A stretch of DNA of 64,000 bases from Zhongshania aliphaticivorans. GTDB lineage: Bacteria; Pseudomonadota; Gammaproteobacteria; Pseudomonadales; Spongiibacteraceae. The stretch is taken from assembly GCF_001586255.1 (NCBI RefSeq), contig NZ_CP014544.1:2635501-2699500 (forward strand), read 5' to 3'. How positions within the stretch are numbered: the stretch's first letter is position 1; each line of letters starts with the position of its first letter. The position numbers and the translations under genes were made by a program. Of the stretch, positions 43,549-53,465 are shown in pieces. A model generated the notes under the pieces. It saw only the letters and a list, made by a program, of their open reading frames with translations, did not search any database and was not told the origin of the DNA.

Positions 43549-45804
43549 ATGAAATTTCGTTTCCCCGTCGTCATCATTGACGAAGACTTTCGCTCAGAAA
43601 ACATCTCTGGCTCTGGCATCCGCGACCTCGCCGACGCCATAAGCAAAGAAGGCATGGAAGTGATTGGCCTGACCAGCTACGGCGATCTCACCGCCTTTGC
43701 ACAACAGGCGAGCCGTGCCTCCTGCTTTATTTTGTCAATCGACGATGAAGAGTTTGGCGACGGCAGCGACGAGACGGTGAGCCAAGCCTTGGAGTCTATT
43801 GGCCAATTCATGACCGCTGTGCGTCAGCGCAACACCGACATACCGGTGTTTCTCTATGGTGAAACCCGCACTTCGCGCCATATTCCCAATGAAATCCTGC
43901 GCGAACTGCACGGCTTCATTCACATGTTTGAAGACACCCCAGACTTTGTGGCCCGCCATATCATTCGTGAAGCCAACAAATACCTGTCAGCCCTCGCGCC
44001 GCCGTTTTTCCATGCGTTGATGAACTATGCCAGCGACAGTTCTTATTCTTGGCACTGCCCAGGTCACTCCGGCGGAGTCGCGTTCTTAAAAAGCCCCGTT
44101 GGCCAAATGTTCCACCAGTTCTTTGGCGAGAACCTACTCCGCGCCGACGTGTGTAACGCAGTAGAAGAGCTCGGCCAGCTGCTCGATCACACTGGCCCAG
44201 TTAGCGCCAGTGAGAACAATGCCGCACGCATTTTTGGCTGCGACCACCTATTCTTTGTGACCAACGGCACCTCGACCTCCAACAAAGTAGTGTGGCACTC
44301 CACCGTCGCCCCCGGCGACATCGTGGTGGTTGACCGCAACTGCCATAAGTCGATTTTGCACAGCATTATTATGACCGGCGCGATTCCCGTGTTTTTAATG
44401 CCAACCCGCAACCATTACGGCATTATTGGCCCAATTCCAAAGAGCGAATTCGACCCGGCGGCAATCCGCAAAAAGATCGAAGATCATCCCTTTGCCCGCC
44501 ATGCCGAAGACAAAAAACCGCGTATTCTAACCATTACCCAGAGTACCTACGACGGTATTGTGTATAACGTTGAAGAAATCAAAGACATTCTAGACTCCAC
44601 TATCGACACTCTGCATTTTGATGAAGCTTGGCTGCCCCACGCCGCCTTTCACAGCTTCTACCACAATATGCACGCCATCGGCGCCGGTCGCCCGCGCTCC
44701 GATGACACCCTAGTCTTTGCCACCCAGTCTACCCATAAGCTCTTGGCGGGCCTGTCCCAAGCTTCGCAGATTCTGGTGCAAGACGGCACCCAACGGAAAC
44801 TCGATACCCACCGTTTCAATGAATCCTATTTAATGCACTCATCCACCAGCCCGCAGTACGCGATTATCGCCTCGTGCGACGTGGCTGCAGCCATGATGGA
44901 AGCGCCTGGCGGCACAGCGTTAGTTGATGAATCGATTATGGAAGCCCTCGACTTCCGTCGCGCTATGCGCAAGGTCGATGCCGATTACGGCGACGATTGG
45001 TGGTTCCGTGTTTGGGGACCAGAGGTATTAGCCGAAGAAGGCATCGGCGACCGCGACGACTGGGTTATTCACTCCGACGACCGCTGGCATGGCTTTGGCG
45101 ATATTGAGTCTGGCTTTAATATGCTCGACCCAATTAAGGCAACTATCATTACCCCAGGCCTTGATGTCGATGGCAACTTCGATGAGATCGGTATCCCCGC
45201 GTCTATTGTGAGCAAATACCTCGCAGAACATGGCATTATCATCGAAAAAACCGGCATGTACTCCTTCTTCATCATGTTCACTATCGGTATCACCAAGGGC
45301 CGCTGGAACTCGATGGTGACAGAATTACAGCAGTTTAAAGACGACTACGATCAGAACCTGCCGCTATGGCGGGTAATGCCCCAGTTCGCCGCCAAATTCC
45401 CGAAATACGAGAAAGTCGGCCTGCGCGATCTGTGTAGCGATATTCACAACGTTTACAAAGAGTACGATCTGGCGCGCATTACCACCGAGATGTATCTCTC
45501 CGAAATGGAAGCAGCAATGATCCCCGCGGATGCCTGGGCTAGAATGTCTCACCGCAAGGTTGAGCGCGTCCCCATCGACGAGCTGGAAGGCCGAATTACT
45601 GCTATGTTGGTAACCCCCTACCCACCAGGTATTCCACTACTTATTCCAGGCGAGCGTTTCAATAATATTATTGTGCGCTACCTGCAATTTGTACGTGACT
45701 TTAACTCCCGTTTCCCCGGCTTCGAAACCGATTGCCACGGCTTGGTTAAAGAAAAGGTGAACGGCGTTGATCATTACTTTGTCGACGCGGTAATTGACGA
45801 ATAA
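43549..45804 (+). CDS. Arginine/lysine/ornithine decarboxylase (PLP, fold III-type large)
   Basis: A 751-residue inducible-type amino-acid decarboxylase: an N-terminal wing domain (about 1-130), a PLP domain with the Schiff-base Lys in Q-S-T-H-K-L-L-A-G, D-E-A-W-L-P-H-A, and a C-terminal domain. Its place beside speD and speE suggests it feeds polyamine synthesis, most likely from arginine to agmatine or ornithine to putrescine; the substrate cannot be read directly. A terminator follows. Confidence 0.88.
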   Translation: MKFRFPVVIIDEDFRSENISGSGIRDLADAISKEGMEVIGLTSYGDLTAFAQQASRASCFILSIDDEEFGDGSDETVSQALESIGQFMTAVRQRNTDIPVFLYGETRTSRHIPNEILRELHGFIHMFEDTPDFVARHIIREANKYLSALAPPFFHALMNYASDSSYSWHCPGHSGGVAFLKSPVGQMFHQFFGENLLRADVCNAVEELGQLLDHTGPVSASENNAARIFGCDHLFFVTNGTSTSNKVVWHSTVAPGDIVVVDRNCHKSILHSIIMTGAIPVFLMPTRNHYGIIGPIPKSEFDPAAIRKKIEDHPFARHAEDKKPRILTITQSTYDGIVYNVEEIKDILDSTIDTLHFDEAWLPHAAFHSFYHNMHAIGAGRPRSDDTLVFATQSTHKLLAGLSQASQILVQDGTQRKLDTHRFNESYLMHSSTSPQYAIIASCDVAAAMMEAPGGTALVDESIMEALDFRRAMRKVDADYGDDWWFRVWGPEVLAEEGIGDRDDWVIHSDDRWHGFGDIESGFNMLDPIKATIITPGLDVDGNFDEIGIPASIVSKYLAEHGIIIEKTGMYSFFIMFTIGITKGRWNSMVTELQQFKDDYDQNLPLWRVMPQFAAKFPKYEKVGLRDLCSDIHNVYKEYDLARITTEMYLSEMEAAMIPADAWARMSHRKVERVPIDELEGRITAMLVTPYPPGIPLLIPGERFNNIIVRYLQFVRDFNSRFPGFETDCHGLVKEKVNGVDHYFVDAVIDE

Positions 45805-45860
45805 ATTCGTATCGATGGCACGTTATCGTGTCCGGATAATTTAACCGCAGCTACGTAATT

Positions 45861-45895
45861 ATGCCCAGACTTACATTGAGCCTGGGCATTTTTCT
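45861..45895 (+). terminator. Intrinsic terminator after decarboxylase gene
   Basis: ATGCCCAG (45861-45868) pairs with CTGGGCAT (45882-45889), followed by TTTTTC, 56 bases after the stop of the decarboxylase gene. Confidence 0.8.
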
Positions 45896-46159
45896 TATTC
45901 GCTCATCGTTTACGAACCTTGAAGAAAAGGCCGCATTTTACTAACCGTAACTGCGGCACTTACACCGACCTAATACAAAGAAACGCCAAAGCCCCCCTTT
46001 AGCACATATACCAATAAATTCCAACAAACAAAGCCCACACCAAGAACAAATACACAAATAAGAGCGAAAGTTACGTTGCTACTGGATCGCATATTTGTAG
46101 ATTTGTTAGGCTTTAGCCATAAGCAATATGTACTCAATTTTTTCTGGGAAATCGTCTCC
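45896..46159. other. Noncoding stretch before the repeat protein
   Basis: About 260 bp of AT-rich sequence after the terminator. It should hold the promoter of the repeat protein, but I could not place it. The ORF that could extend the next gene upstream to 46076 encodes no signal-peptide-like sequence and is not used. Confidence 0.4.
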
Positions 46160-49100
46160 ATGATCCAGCACCGCAAACACAAACTGACCGCAGCGATATT
46201 GCTCACCAGCCAACTGAGTTACGCACAATCTATTATTGCCATCCCCAACCTTTCCGATGGCGGAAGCGGGAATATTTTATCGCCTGTTACTGCGCCAATT
46301 GGCCAGTCTTTAATGCCGACAATAAACACTTTAGATATTACCCTAGACCCTCTCACCAACCCCATCGACGCACAAATTGGAGTGCCACTAATTGATGTCG
46401 CATCCCCCGTCACCACACCGGTACTAAAAGGCCTAGAGCCGATAGTTAGCCCGGTCGATGGGATTCTCCACGACATCAGCGGAGGGAGTCTTTCTGATGC
46501 ACTAACAAATTCCGACCAAAATACAGACGATGGTAACGGCATCGCCAATGACTTACTTGGCGGCGGAAAAAACCGTGACAAAACCCAAAGTTCTGCAACA
46601 GCACTACGTACAGGCAACCCTGCAGAGGGCAATAATGGCAACGACAAGCCCGTTGGCAATGCTCAAGGCAAGAAGCCCAAAAACAAATCGCCTATCGAAT
46701 CCGTCAGCGCCCCACTCGGGCGCAGCCTAACGCCACTGATTGACACCGTCGACGAAAGCCTTGATCCCATTACCAATGTGATCGACAAGCAAGCTGCAGA
46801 ACCTATATTAAGCGCGGCCGCTCCCGCTATTGACCCACTACTTGACGCACTTACCCCCATCACCCATCCGGTAGACGGTATTGTATCCGACCTGAGCGGC
46901 GGTAGCCTTGAGGACGCCTTAACGACGCAAGATTACAACGACGAAGACGGCCAGGGGCCCATAAACGATTTACTGGGTAATGGACGAACCCAAAATAGTG
47001 GCCGCGAGGCAGGTGAAAGCTCGCCCCTCCCTATCGTCACACGTCCACTTGGAGAAGCTCTCGATACACCTATAACGGATCTCGACAAAAGCCTAGACCC
47101 GCTGACTGATCAGATAGACGGCCAATTAATTGCCCCAATATTGGACGCTGTAGCGCCAGTCACTACACCAATTTTATCCGCAATTGAACCGGCTACTGAC
47201 CCTGTCGATGGAAGCTTGGCCGATATTACTGGTGGCAGCGTTGAAGACGCATTAACAAACACTGATGACAATACGACCGACGGCGACGGCCTCGTGAATG
47301 ATTTACTCGGCGGTGGCAGCAGTGCGCCAGCACCGCAGCCCACCCCCGGTGACAGCAGCGGCTCACCCTTAGCGGCTGTCACTGTGCCCCTTGGCGAAGC
47401 CCTTGCACCAGTTATTGATGCGGTGGATACCGGTCTTGATCCGGTTACCGACACCGTCGACAGCCAAGTTGGCGTGCCTTTACTCGACGCTCTGGCCCCG
47501 GTCACTGAGCCCGTGGTTGACAGCGCTGAACCCATCATCACCCCAGTCGATGCGATTGTCGGCGAGCTTACTGGCGGCAGCGTGTCTGATGCCCTGAGCA
47601 ATTCCGACGCCAATACTGCCGACGGCGATGGCTTAGTGAATGACTTACTCGGTGGTGGCAGCAGCGCACCAGCACCCCAGCCCGCCCCCGGTGACAGCAG
47701 CGGCTCGCCCTTAGCGCCCGTGACTGTGCCCCTTGGCGAAGCCCTTGCACCAGTTATTGATGCGGTGGATACCGGTCTTGATCCGGTTACCGACACCGTC
47801 GATAGCCAAGTTGGCGTGCCTTTACTCGACGCTCTGACCCCGGTCACTGAGCCCATGGTTGACGGCGCTGAACCCATCATCACCCCAGTCGATGCGATTG
47901 TGGGCGAACTCACTGGCGGCAGCGTGTCTGACGCTCTCACTAACTCCGACGCCAATACTGCCGACGGCGATGGCTTAGTGAATGACTTACTCGGTGGTGG
48001 CAGCAGCGCACCAGCACCCCAGCCCGCCCCCGGTGACAGCAGCGGCTCGCCCTTAGCGCCCGTGACTGTGCCCCTTGGCGAAGCCCTTGCACCAGTTATT
48101 GATGCGGTGGATACCGGTCTTGATCCGGTTACCGACACCGTCGATAGCCAAGTTGGCGTGCCTTTACTCGACGCTCTGACCCCGGTCACTGAGCCCATGG
48201 TTGACGGCGCTGAACCCATCATCACCCCAGTCGATGCGATTGTGGGCGAACTCACTGGCGGCAGCGTGTCTGACGCTCTCACTAACTCCGACGCCAATAC
48301 GACGGATGGCGATGGCTTAGTGAATGATTTACTCGGTGGTAGCAGCGCTGCCCCAGCTCCGGCCCCTAGCGATGGCTCACCACTAGCGCCCGTCACCGTG
48401 CCCCTTGGCGAAGCGCTTGCGCCGGTCATTGACGCGGTCGATACCGGATTAGATCCGGTTACCGACACCGTCGACAGCCAAGTTGGCGTGCCTTTACTCG
48501 ACGCTCTGGCCCCGGTCACTGAGCCCGTGGTTGACGGCGCTGAACCGATCATTACCCCGGTCGACGCCATTGTTAACGAACTCACTGGCGGCAGTGTGTC
48601 TGATGCCCTCACGAATTCCGACGCCAATACGGCGGATGGCGATGGCTTGGTGAATGACCTACTCGGCGGTGGCAGTGCCGCTCCGGCCCCTGCCCCTAGC
48701 GATGGCTCACCATTAGCGCCCATCACCGTGCCGCTAGGCGAAGCCCTCGCACCTGTCATTGATGCGGTAGATACAGGTCTCGACCCAGTCACCGACGTCG
48801 TTGACAGCCAAGTTGGCGTGCCTTTACTCGACGCTCTGGCCCCGGTCACTGAGCCCGTGGTTGACGGCGCTGAACCGATCATTACCCCGGTCGACGCCAT
48901 TGTTAACGAACTCACTGGCGGCAGTGTGTCTGATGCCCTCACGAATTCCGACGCCAATACGGCGGATGGCGATGGCTTGGTGAATGACCTACTCGGCGGT
49001 GGCAGTGCCGCTCCGGCCCCTGCCCCTAGCGATGGCTCACCATTAGCGCCCGTCACCGTGCCGCTAGGCGAAGCCCTTGCGCCAGTTATTGACGCGCTTG

Positions 49101-50932
49101 ATACCGGTTTAGATCCGGTTACTGACACCGTCGACAGCGAAGTTGGCGTGCCTTTACTCGACGCTCTCGCTCCAGTCACCGAGCCCGTCATCGCAGGCGC
49201 TGAGCCCATCATTACTCCGGTCGATGCCGTCTTCGGCGAACTCACGGGCGGCAGTGTGTCAGATGCCCTCACTAATTCCGATGCAAATACGGCGGATGGC
49301 GATGGCTTGGTGAATGACCTACTCGGTGGTGGCAGCGCCGCCCCGGCCCCAGCCCCCAGCGATGGTTCACCATTAGCGCCCGTCACCGTGCCGCTAGGCG
49401 AAGCCCTTGCGCCAGTTATTGACGCGCTTGATACCGGTTTAGATCCGGTTACTGACACCGTCGACAGCGAAGTTGGCGTGCCTTTACTCGACGCTCTCGC
49501 TCCAGTCACCGAGCCCGTCATCGCAGGCGCTGAGCCCATCATTACTCCGGTCGATGCCGTCTTCGGCGAACTCACTGGCGGCAGTGTGTCTGATGCCCTC
49601 ACTAATTCCGATGCAAATACGGCGGATGGCGATGGCTTGGTGAATGACCTACTCGGCGGTGGCAGTGCCGCTCCGGCCCCTGCCCCTAGCGATGGCTCAC
49701 CATTAGCGCCCGTCACCGTGCCGCTAGGCGAAGCCCTTGCGCCAGTTATTGACGCGCTTGATACCGGTTTAGATCCGGTTACTGACACCGTCGACAGCGA
49801 AGTTGGCGTGCCTTTACTCGACGCTCTCGCTCCAGTCACCGAGCCCGTCATCGCAGGCGCTGAGCCCATCATTACTCCGGTCGATGCCGTCTTCGGCGAA
49901 CTCACTGGCGGCAGTGTGTCTGATGCCCTCACTAATTCCGATGCAAATACGGCGGATGGCGATGGCTTGGTGAATGACCTACTCGGCGGTGGCAGTGCCG
50001 CTCCGGCCCCTGCCTCTAGCGATGGCTCACCATTAGCGCCCGTCACCGTGCCGCTAGGCGAAGCCCTTGCGCCAGTTATTGACGCGCTTGATGCCGGTTT
50101 AGATCCGGTTACTGACACCGTCGACAGCGAAGTTGGCGTGCCCTTACTCGACGCTCTCGCTCCAGTCACCGAGCCCGTCATCACAGGCGCTGAGCCCATC
50201 ATTACTCCGGTTGACGCCATAGTTCGCGAACTCACTGGCGGCAGCGTATCTGACGCCCTCACTAACTCCGACGCCAATACTGACGACGGTGACGGTGTGG
50301 TCAATGATTTACTCGGCAACCGCAATGCAAATTCAGGGAGCAGTAATCCAAATCCAAACGACTCAGACAACGACGGTATTGACGATGGCGCCTCGGGTGA
50401 ATTCACTGTAGTTGCTCGTCAAGACCAAGCAGGACTTACTCAAAGCGCGCTGGACTTAGCCATCGCGACCGCAGCGACCAGCGAGCAATGTGTCGACCAG
50501 GATGCAGATGGTGTATGCGACCAAAAAGACCGCTGTGAAAATACGCCCAAGACGAGTCTTGTTCTAGAAGATGGTTGCGATCTCGGCAACATCGAGCCTG
50601 CTCGCCTCAAAGGCGTTAACTTTAGCTTTGACGATGACAGCCTTAGCCCAAAGGCAAAGGCGACGCTTGACGAAGCCATATCCTTGTTACAACGATCCGG
50701 ATATAAAACAATCGAAATTAATGGCCACACTGACCACTTTGGCAAGCAAGATTACAATCTGCGCTTATCCCAGCGACGTGCGAGTAATGTAAAGGATTAC
50801 CTTATTGAGCATGGCATAGACGCTAATCGCATAAAAATAGTTGGCCGTGGCGACCAGTCTTTAATTGCAAAGATTGAAGACAAGGATCAAGCCGAACTAA
50901 ATCGTCGCGTTGACTTCACAATAATCAAATAA
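46160..50932 (+). CDS. Giant repeat protein with C-terminal OmpA domain
   Basis: About 1590 residues: signal peptide (K-H-K-L-T-A-A-I-L-L-T-S, likely cut after Y-A-Q), then 12 tandem units of about 102-114 residues (P-L-G-E-A-L-A-P-V-I-D, L-D-P-V-T-D, G-G-S-V-S-D-A-L-T-N-S-D-A-N, D-G-D-G-L-V-N-D-L-L-G-G), Ala/Pro/Ser linkers, a thrombospondin-type-3 Ca-binding-like stretch (D-S-D-N-D-G-I-D-D-G; D-Q-D-A-D-G-V-C-D-Q), and an OmpA peptidoglycan-binding domain (about 1480-1590, N-G-H-T-D). This suggests a cell-wall-anchored surface fibre or adhesin. The following gene is a TpsB-like barrel, possibly its exporter. ATG 46160 chosen for the signal peptide. Confidence 0.85.
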   Translation: MIQHRKHKLTAAILLTSQLSYAQSIIAIPNLSDGGSGNILSPVTAPIGQSLMPTINTLDITLDPLTNPIDAQIGVPLIDVASPVTTPVLKGLEPIVSPVDGILHDISGGSLSDALTNSDQNTDDGNGIANDLLGGGKNRDKTQSSATALRTGNPAEGNNGNDKPVGNAQGKKPKNKSPIESVSAPLGRSLTPLIDTVDESLDPITNVIDKQAAEPILSAAAPAIDPLLDALTPITHPVDGIVSDLSGGSLEDALTTQDYNDEDGQGPINDLLGNGRTQNSGREAGESSPLPIVTRPLGEALDTPITDLDKSLDPLTDQIDGQLIAPILDAVAPVTTPILSAIEPATDPVDGSLADITGGSVEDALTNTDDNTTDGDGLVNDLLGGGSSAPAPQPTPGDSSGSPLAAVTVPLGEALAPVIDAVDTGLDPVTDTVDSQVGVPLLDALAPVTEPVVDSAEPIITPVDAIVGELTGGSVSDALSNSDANTADGDGLVNDLLGGGSSAPAPQPAPGDSSGSPLAPVTVPLGEALAPVIDAVDTGLDPVTDTVDSQVGVPLLDALTPVTEPMVDGAEPIITPVDAIVGELTGGSVSDALTNSDANTADGDGLVNDLLGGGSSAPAPQPAPGDSSGSPLAPVTVPLGEALAPVIDAVDTGLDPVTDTVDSQVGVPLLDALTPVTEPMVDGAEPIITPVDAIVGELTGGSVSDALTNSDANTTDGDGLVNDLLGGSSAAPAPAPSDGSPLAPVTVPLGEALAPVIDAVDTGLDPVTDTVDSQVGVPLLDALAPVTEPVVDGAEPIITPVDAIVNELTGGSVSDALTNSDANTADGDGLVNDLLGGGSAAPAPAPSDGSPLAPITVPLGEALAPVIDAVDTGLDPVTDVVDSQVGVPLLDALAPVTEPVVDGAEPIITPVDAIVNELTGGSVSDALTNSDANTADGDGLVNDLLGGGSAAPAPAPSDGSPLAPVTVPLGEALAPVIDALDTGLDPVTDTVDSEVGVPLLDALAPVTEPVIAGAEPIITPVDAVFGELTGGSVSDALTNSDANTADGDGLVNDLLGGGSAAPAPAPSDGSPLAPVTVPLGEALAPVIDALDTGLDPVTDTVDSEVGVPLLDALAPVTEPVIAGAEPIITPVDAVFGELTGGSVSDALTNSDANTADGDGLVNDLLGGGSAAPAPAPSDGSPLAPVTVPLGEALAPVIDALDTGLDPVTDTVDSEVGVPLLDALAPVTEPVIAGAEPIITPVDAVFGELTGGSVSDALTNSDANTADGDGLVNDLLGGGSAAPAPASSDGSPLAPVTVPLGEALAPVIDALDAGLDPVTDTVDSEVGVPLLDALAPVTEPVITGAEPIITPVDAIVRELTGGSVSDALTNSDANTDDGDGVVNDLLGNRNANSGSSNPNPNDSDNDGIDDGASGEFTVVARQDQAGLTQSALDLAIATAATSEQCVDQDADGVCDQKDRCENTPKTSLVLEDGCDLGNIEPARLKGVNFSFDDDSLSPKAKATLDEAISLLQRSGYKTIEINGHTDHFGKQDYNLRLSQRRASNVKDYLIEHGIDANRIKIVGRGDQSLIAKIEDKDQAELNRRVDFTIIK
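46268..50320 (+). repeat. Tandem 330-342-bp coding repeats (12 units)
   Basis: The gene carries 12 tandem units. The first three are diverged. The others are increasingly similar, and the last four (from about 49050) recur at exactly 330 bp: GCCCGTCACCGTGCCGCTAG recurs near 49050, 49380, 49710 and 50040. Units near 47700 and 48043 have a 342-bp period because of a longer linker. This indicates recent tandem duplication at the 3' side. The antisense strand is also open through here as a repeat artefact. Confidence 0.9.
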
Positions 50933-50966
50933 TTTTTTACACAATTATCTTTCGGGGAGATACACA

Positions 50967-52649
50967 ATGGCGATAGATTTGCCACCAACATTACCACCGG
51001 TACAAGCAACGGAAGTACAAGTAAAAAATTACGCTAGCAGCCCAGCGAGTGCAATCACAGCAAATATAAACGACATTCAACTGAAAGTATTCGGCGATAC
51101 TTACCTCGGTAACGACGAAATCGTCCAATTGATCGAATCATCCAAAACGCCATCGGATGCGATTATTCGGCTGTCTAATCGCTATTACGAAGCAGGCCAC
51201 CTGCTAATGAAAATTCGCTACTACCGCAGCTTGGACGCCATATATGTCTATGTCGATCAGCTGCGTTTAGCCGAACTACGCGGCGCAAGCCAAGTCACCG
51301 ACCACTTTACTAATTTAGTGGGCGACAGCGATCTTACAATGGAAGAGTTTTACAGCGCTCGGGTTATCGCCGACTTACAGGCCAAACGCGCGGGTTACCA
51401 CTATAGCGTGTCCTACGAAGAGCAAAGTAACAACGATCTCGTCATGGTGTTTAATCAAAAAGCGGTCGAGAATTACGATGCCACTGATTACATTTTAGAA
51501 GCCAACAACAAAGGCAATCGCTTCCTTGGCCGGTATTTTGGTTTGGCGGGAATTAACCACCGTTTTCAAACCGGTACGCAATTGTCTGTAGCCTACCAGA
51601 CGGCTTTCGCGGATTTGGGCGAATCTAGAGACGGCGAAAACCTTGATCAATTCAGCCTCGGCATAGACCACCCGTTTGTTAGCGGACTTTATGGTGTTGA
51701 GCTCAGCTATGTAGAGTATGAGCGCAGCCCAAGTACAGAGCAGAACAGCAGCGCCTCCTGCCTACTCGGGGCGCTCTGCCTATTGCCCGGCACAAGTACA
51801 AGCACCACCAGCAAAATTGATATCGATGCGGAAATATTACAAGCCAGTATTCACGGACAGCAAATACTCTATAGCACCACGAGAAACCAATTTGTTCTGA
51901 AAGAAAGGCTGCAGCACATCGACTCCAAGGTCCAGCGCACAGGTCAGAACGAAAAATTACTGGAAGAAAAATACCAAACACTAGAAATTAGCGGGGAATA
52001 CTCAAGAACCCAATACGACTCACAAATTACAACCGCATCCCAGCTTAATTTAGCACTCAGCGCACGAGCAGGTTTAGGGGGTAGCGGCACACTTGAGGAC
52101 TACGAATCATTTAAAGCGCGGTATATCGCCGAAAATCCAAACTCAGTTGTGCCTGAAGTCGCCCCCGCGGCACGCAGTGCTGATTTCTTTACCTTGCTGC
52201 CAAGCGCAAGCTACCAAACTCGGTTATTCAGTGACACGTCGTTGCAACTCAATGCCAGCGGCCAATTCACCAACGAGCAATTGCCGCAGCAGCAGCAATT
52301 TGTACTGGGTGGCATGGGCAGCCTCAGCGCCTACCTGCCAGGCGTATTAGTTGGTGATGAGGGTTATCTACTCACTGCAAAAATCGAGCGCAGATACAAA
52401 TTTGATCAATTTGAATTAACACCCGGAATCTTTAGCGAATACGCCGGTAGCTGGTACAAAAACACCTCGTCTGCGCAAAAAAATGACGACAGCATAGCCG
52501 ATGCGGGCCTCAGCCTCAGCCTCAGCTACGGTGAAAGCCTCTATACAGAGCTTGTCGCTGCGGTACCGGTTTACGACGATGTTATGGACGAACAGCGCTT
52601 AAACGCCCTAGAAGCCGATTTCTACTGGCGCATCCGTCTTACTTTTTAA
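50967..52649 (+). CDS. ShlB/FhaC-like two-partner secretion transporter
   Basis: A 560-residue protein resembling TpsB transporters: a POTRA-like N-terminal region (about 35-175), a beta-barrel with F-V-L-G-G-M-G-S-L-S-A-Y-L-P-G (compare the V-R-G-Y/F motif) and a C-terminal Phe (R-L-T-F). No signal peptide is visible: the start is A-I-D-L-P-P-T-L-P-P with no hydrophobic core, despite a good GGGGAGA site. So either the true N-terminus was lost or export is unusual. It follows the repeat protein by 34 bases and would export it or a related partner. Confidence 0.7.
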   Translation: MAIDLPPTLPPVQATEVQVKNYASSPASAITANINDIQLKVFGDTYLGNDEIVQLIESSKTPSDAIIRLSNRYYEAGHLLMKIRYYRSLDAIYVYVDQLRLAELRGASQVTDHFTNLVGDSDLTMEEFYSARVIADLQAKRAGYHYSVSYEEQSNNDLVMVFNQKAVENYDATDYILEANNKGNRFLGRYFGLAGINHRFQTGTQLSVAYQTAFADLGESRDGENLDQFSLGIDHPFVSGLYGVELSYVEYERSPSTEQNSSASCLLGALCLLPGTSTSTTSKIDIDAEILQASIHGQQILYSTTRNQFVLKERLQHIDSKVQRTGQNEKLLEEKYQTLEISGEYSRTQYDSQITTASQLNLALSARAGLGGSGTLEDYESFKARYIAENPNSVVPEVAPAARSADFFTLLPSASYQTRLFSDTSLQLNASGQFTNEQLPQQQQFVLGGMGSLSAYLPGVLVGDEGYLLTAKIERRYKFDQFELTPGIFSEYAGSWYKNTSSAQKNDDSIADAGLSLSLSYGESLYTELVAAVPVYDDVMDEQRLNALEADFYWRIRLTF

Positions 52650-52663
52650 ATCACAAACCACTG

Positions 52664-52699
52664 ACAATGGGCACCTGCCAGCGTGCCCATTGTGTTTTG
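52664..52699 (+). terminator. Terminator after the TpsB-like gene
   Basis: ACAATGGGCA (52664-52673) pairs with TGCCCATTGT (52684-52693), followed by GTTTTGG. It closes the repeat-protein/TpsB operon. Confidence 0.7.
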
Positions 52700-53357
52700 G
52701 CCCTAGAAAAGCATCACCGTACTTAAACTCCCTGCCGAAAAATACGCGCTAGCAAGGTAACCGCTGGGAAACATCAGTGCATATTTCGACATTAACCGCA
52801 CCTTCTACTTATTAATCCCCGAACCGGTAAACCAGAATTGACATTAACAGGCCATTTTCACAACGCGGCACGATTCAGGAGCGTGCACCAATTTGATACA
52901 GCACTGAGTGCCACAGAGACTCAATATTACTCAGTAAAAGCAGCCTGCTTACATATTGCCAATTAAGACCAAAATCCTCGCAAAGCCCCAATTCAAGAGG
53001 GTTTTGAGCCCGCCACATCACAATTAGACGATATATCACTAGGATACACATTTAATATTTGCTTACTGGCGTGAACTTTGCTAGCTTCAAGGTGTCCGAT
53101 CAATAGTTGAGATTAGTCGTATCAGGATTAGCTTTTACCGCGTAGTAAACACCCACGTACGGAAAAGCAGTTAGCAGCAAAACACCTCGCTGCATACTGA
53201 GAACAAATCAATGGCCAGCGTGTATTTGGCCAAATCGGCAAGACCCGACATTGTTTTTACCGAAAATAATACGCCATGTAATTTGGTGTCGCTTAAATTC
53301 TAAGCGTCAAAATTTTACGACGGCATAAATCGCAAAAATAGTGTCGAAAACTGAATG
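52700..53357. other. Long noncoding stretch upstream of the Pho box
   Basis: About 660 bp with no reading frame I can support, no tRNA and no strong hairpin. It is AT-rich and may include decayed sequence. Only the Pho box at its right edge is recognisable. Confidence 0.45.
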
Positions 53358-53391
53358 CTGTCATACATTTGTCATCGCAAGCAGCGATAGT
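53358..53391 (+). promoter_or_regulatory. PhoB box with -10 element
   Basis: CTGTCATACATTTGTCAT (53358-53375) matches the Pho-box consensus CTGTCATAAATCTGTCAC-type in both 7-bp halves with few changes. A -10-like GATAGT (53386-53391) lies 10 bp downstream, the normal spacing for PhoB-activated promoters. It points at the small gene at 53466. Confidence 0.75.
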
Positions 53392-53465
53392 GACCGACAG
53401 CAAAACAATAAATGAAACAACATTTGGCAATGGAAGAAGGCGCAGAAGCGCAATGGAGAAAGACA

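Noticed and set aside
46076-46159. Upstream extension of the repeat protein
   Set aside because: The added residues bury the signal peptide; starting at 46160 places it at the N-terminus.
46268-50320. Possible CRISPR or satellite array
   Set aside because: Units are 330-342 bp, coding, and have no short repeat-spacer pattern. It is a tandem protein repeat.
47110-50406. 1098-codon antisense ORF through the repeat gene
   Set aside because: The repeat units have no stop codons on the opposite strand, so the frame stays open by repetition. The translation is a low-complexity Ser/Thr/Gly/Ala string, and the sense strand has a signal peptide, OmpA domain and ribosome context.
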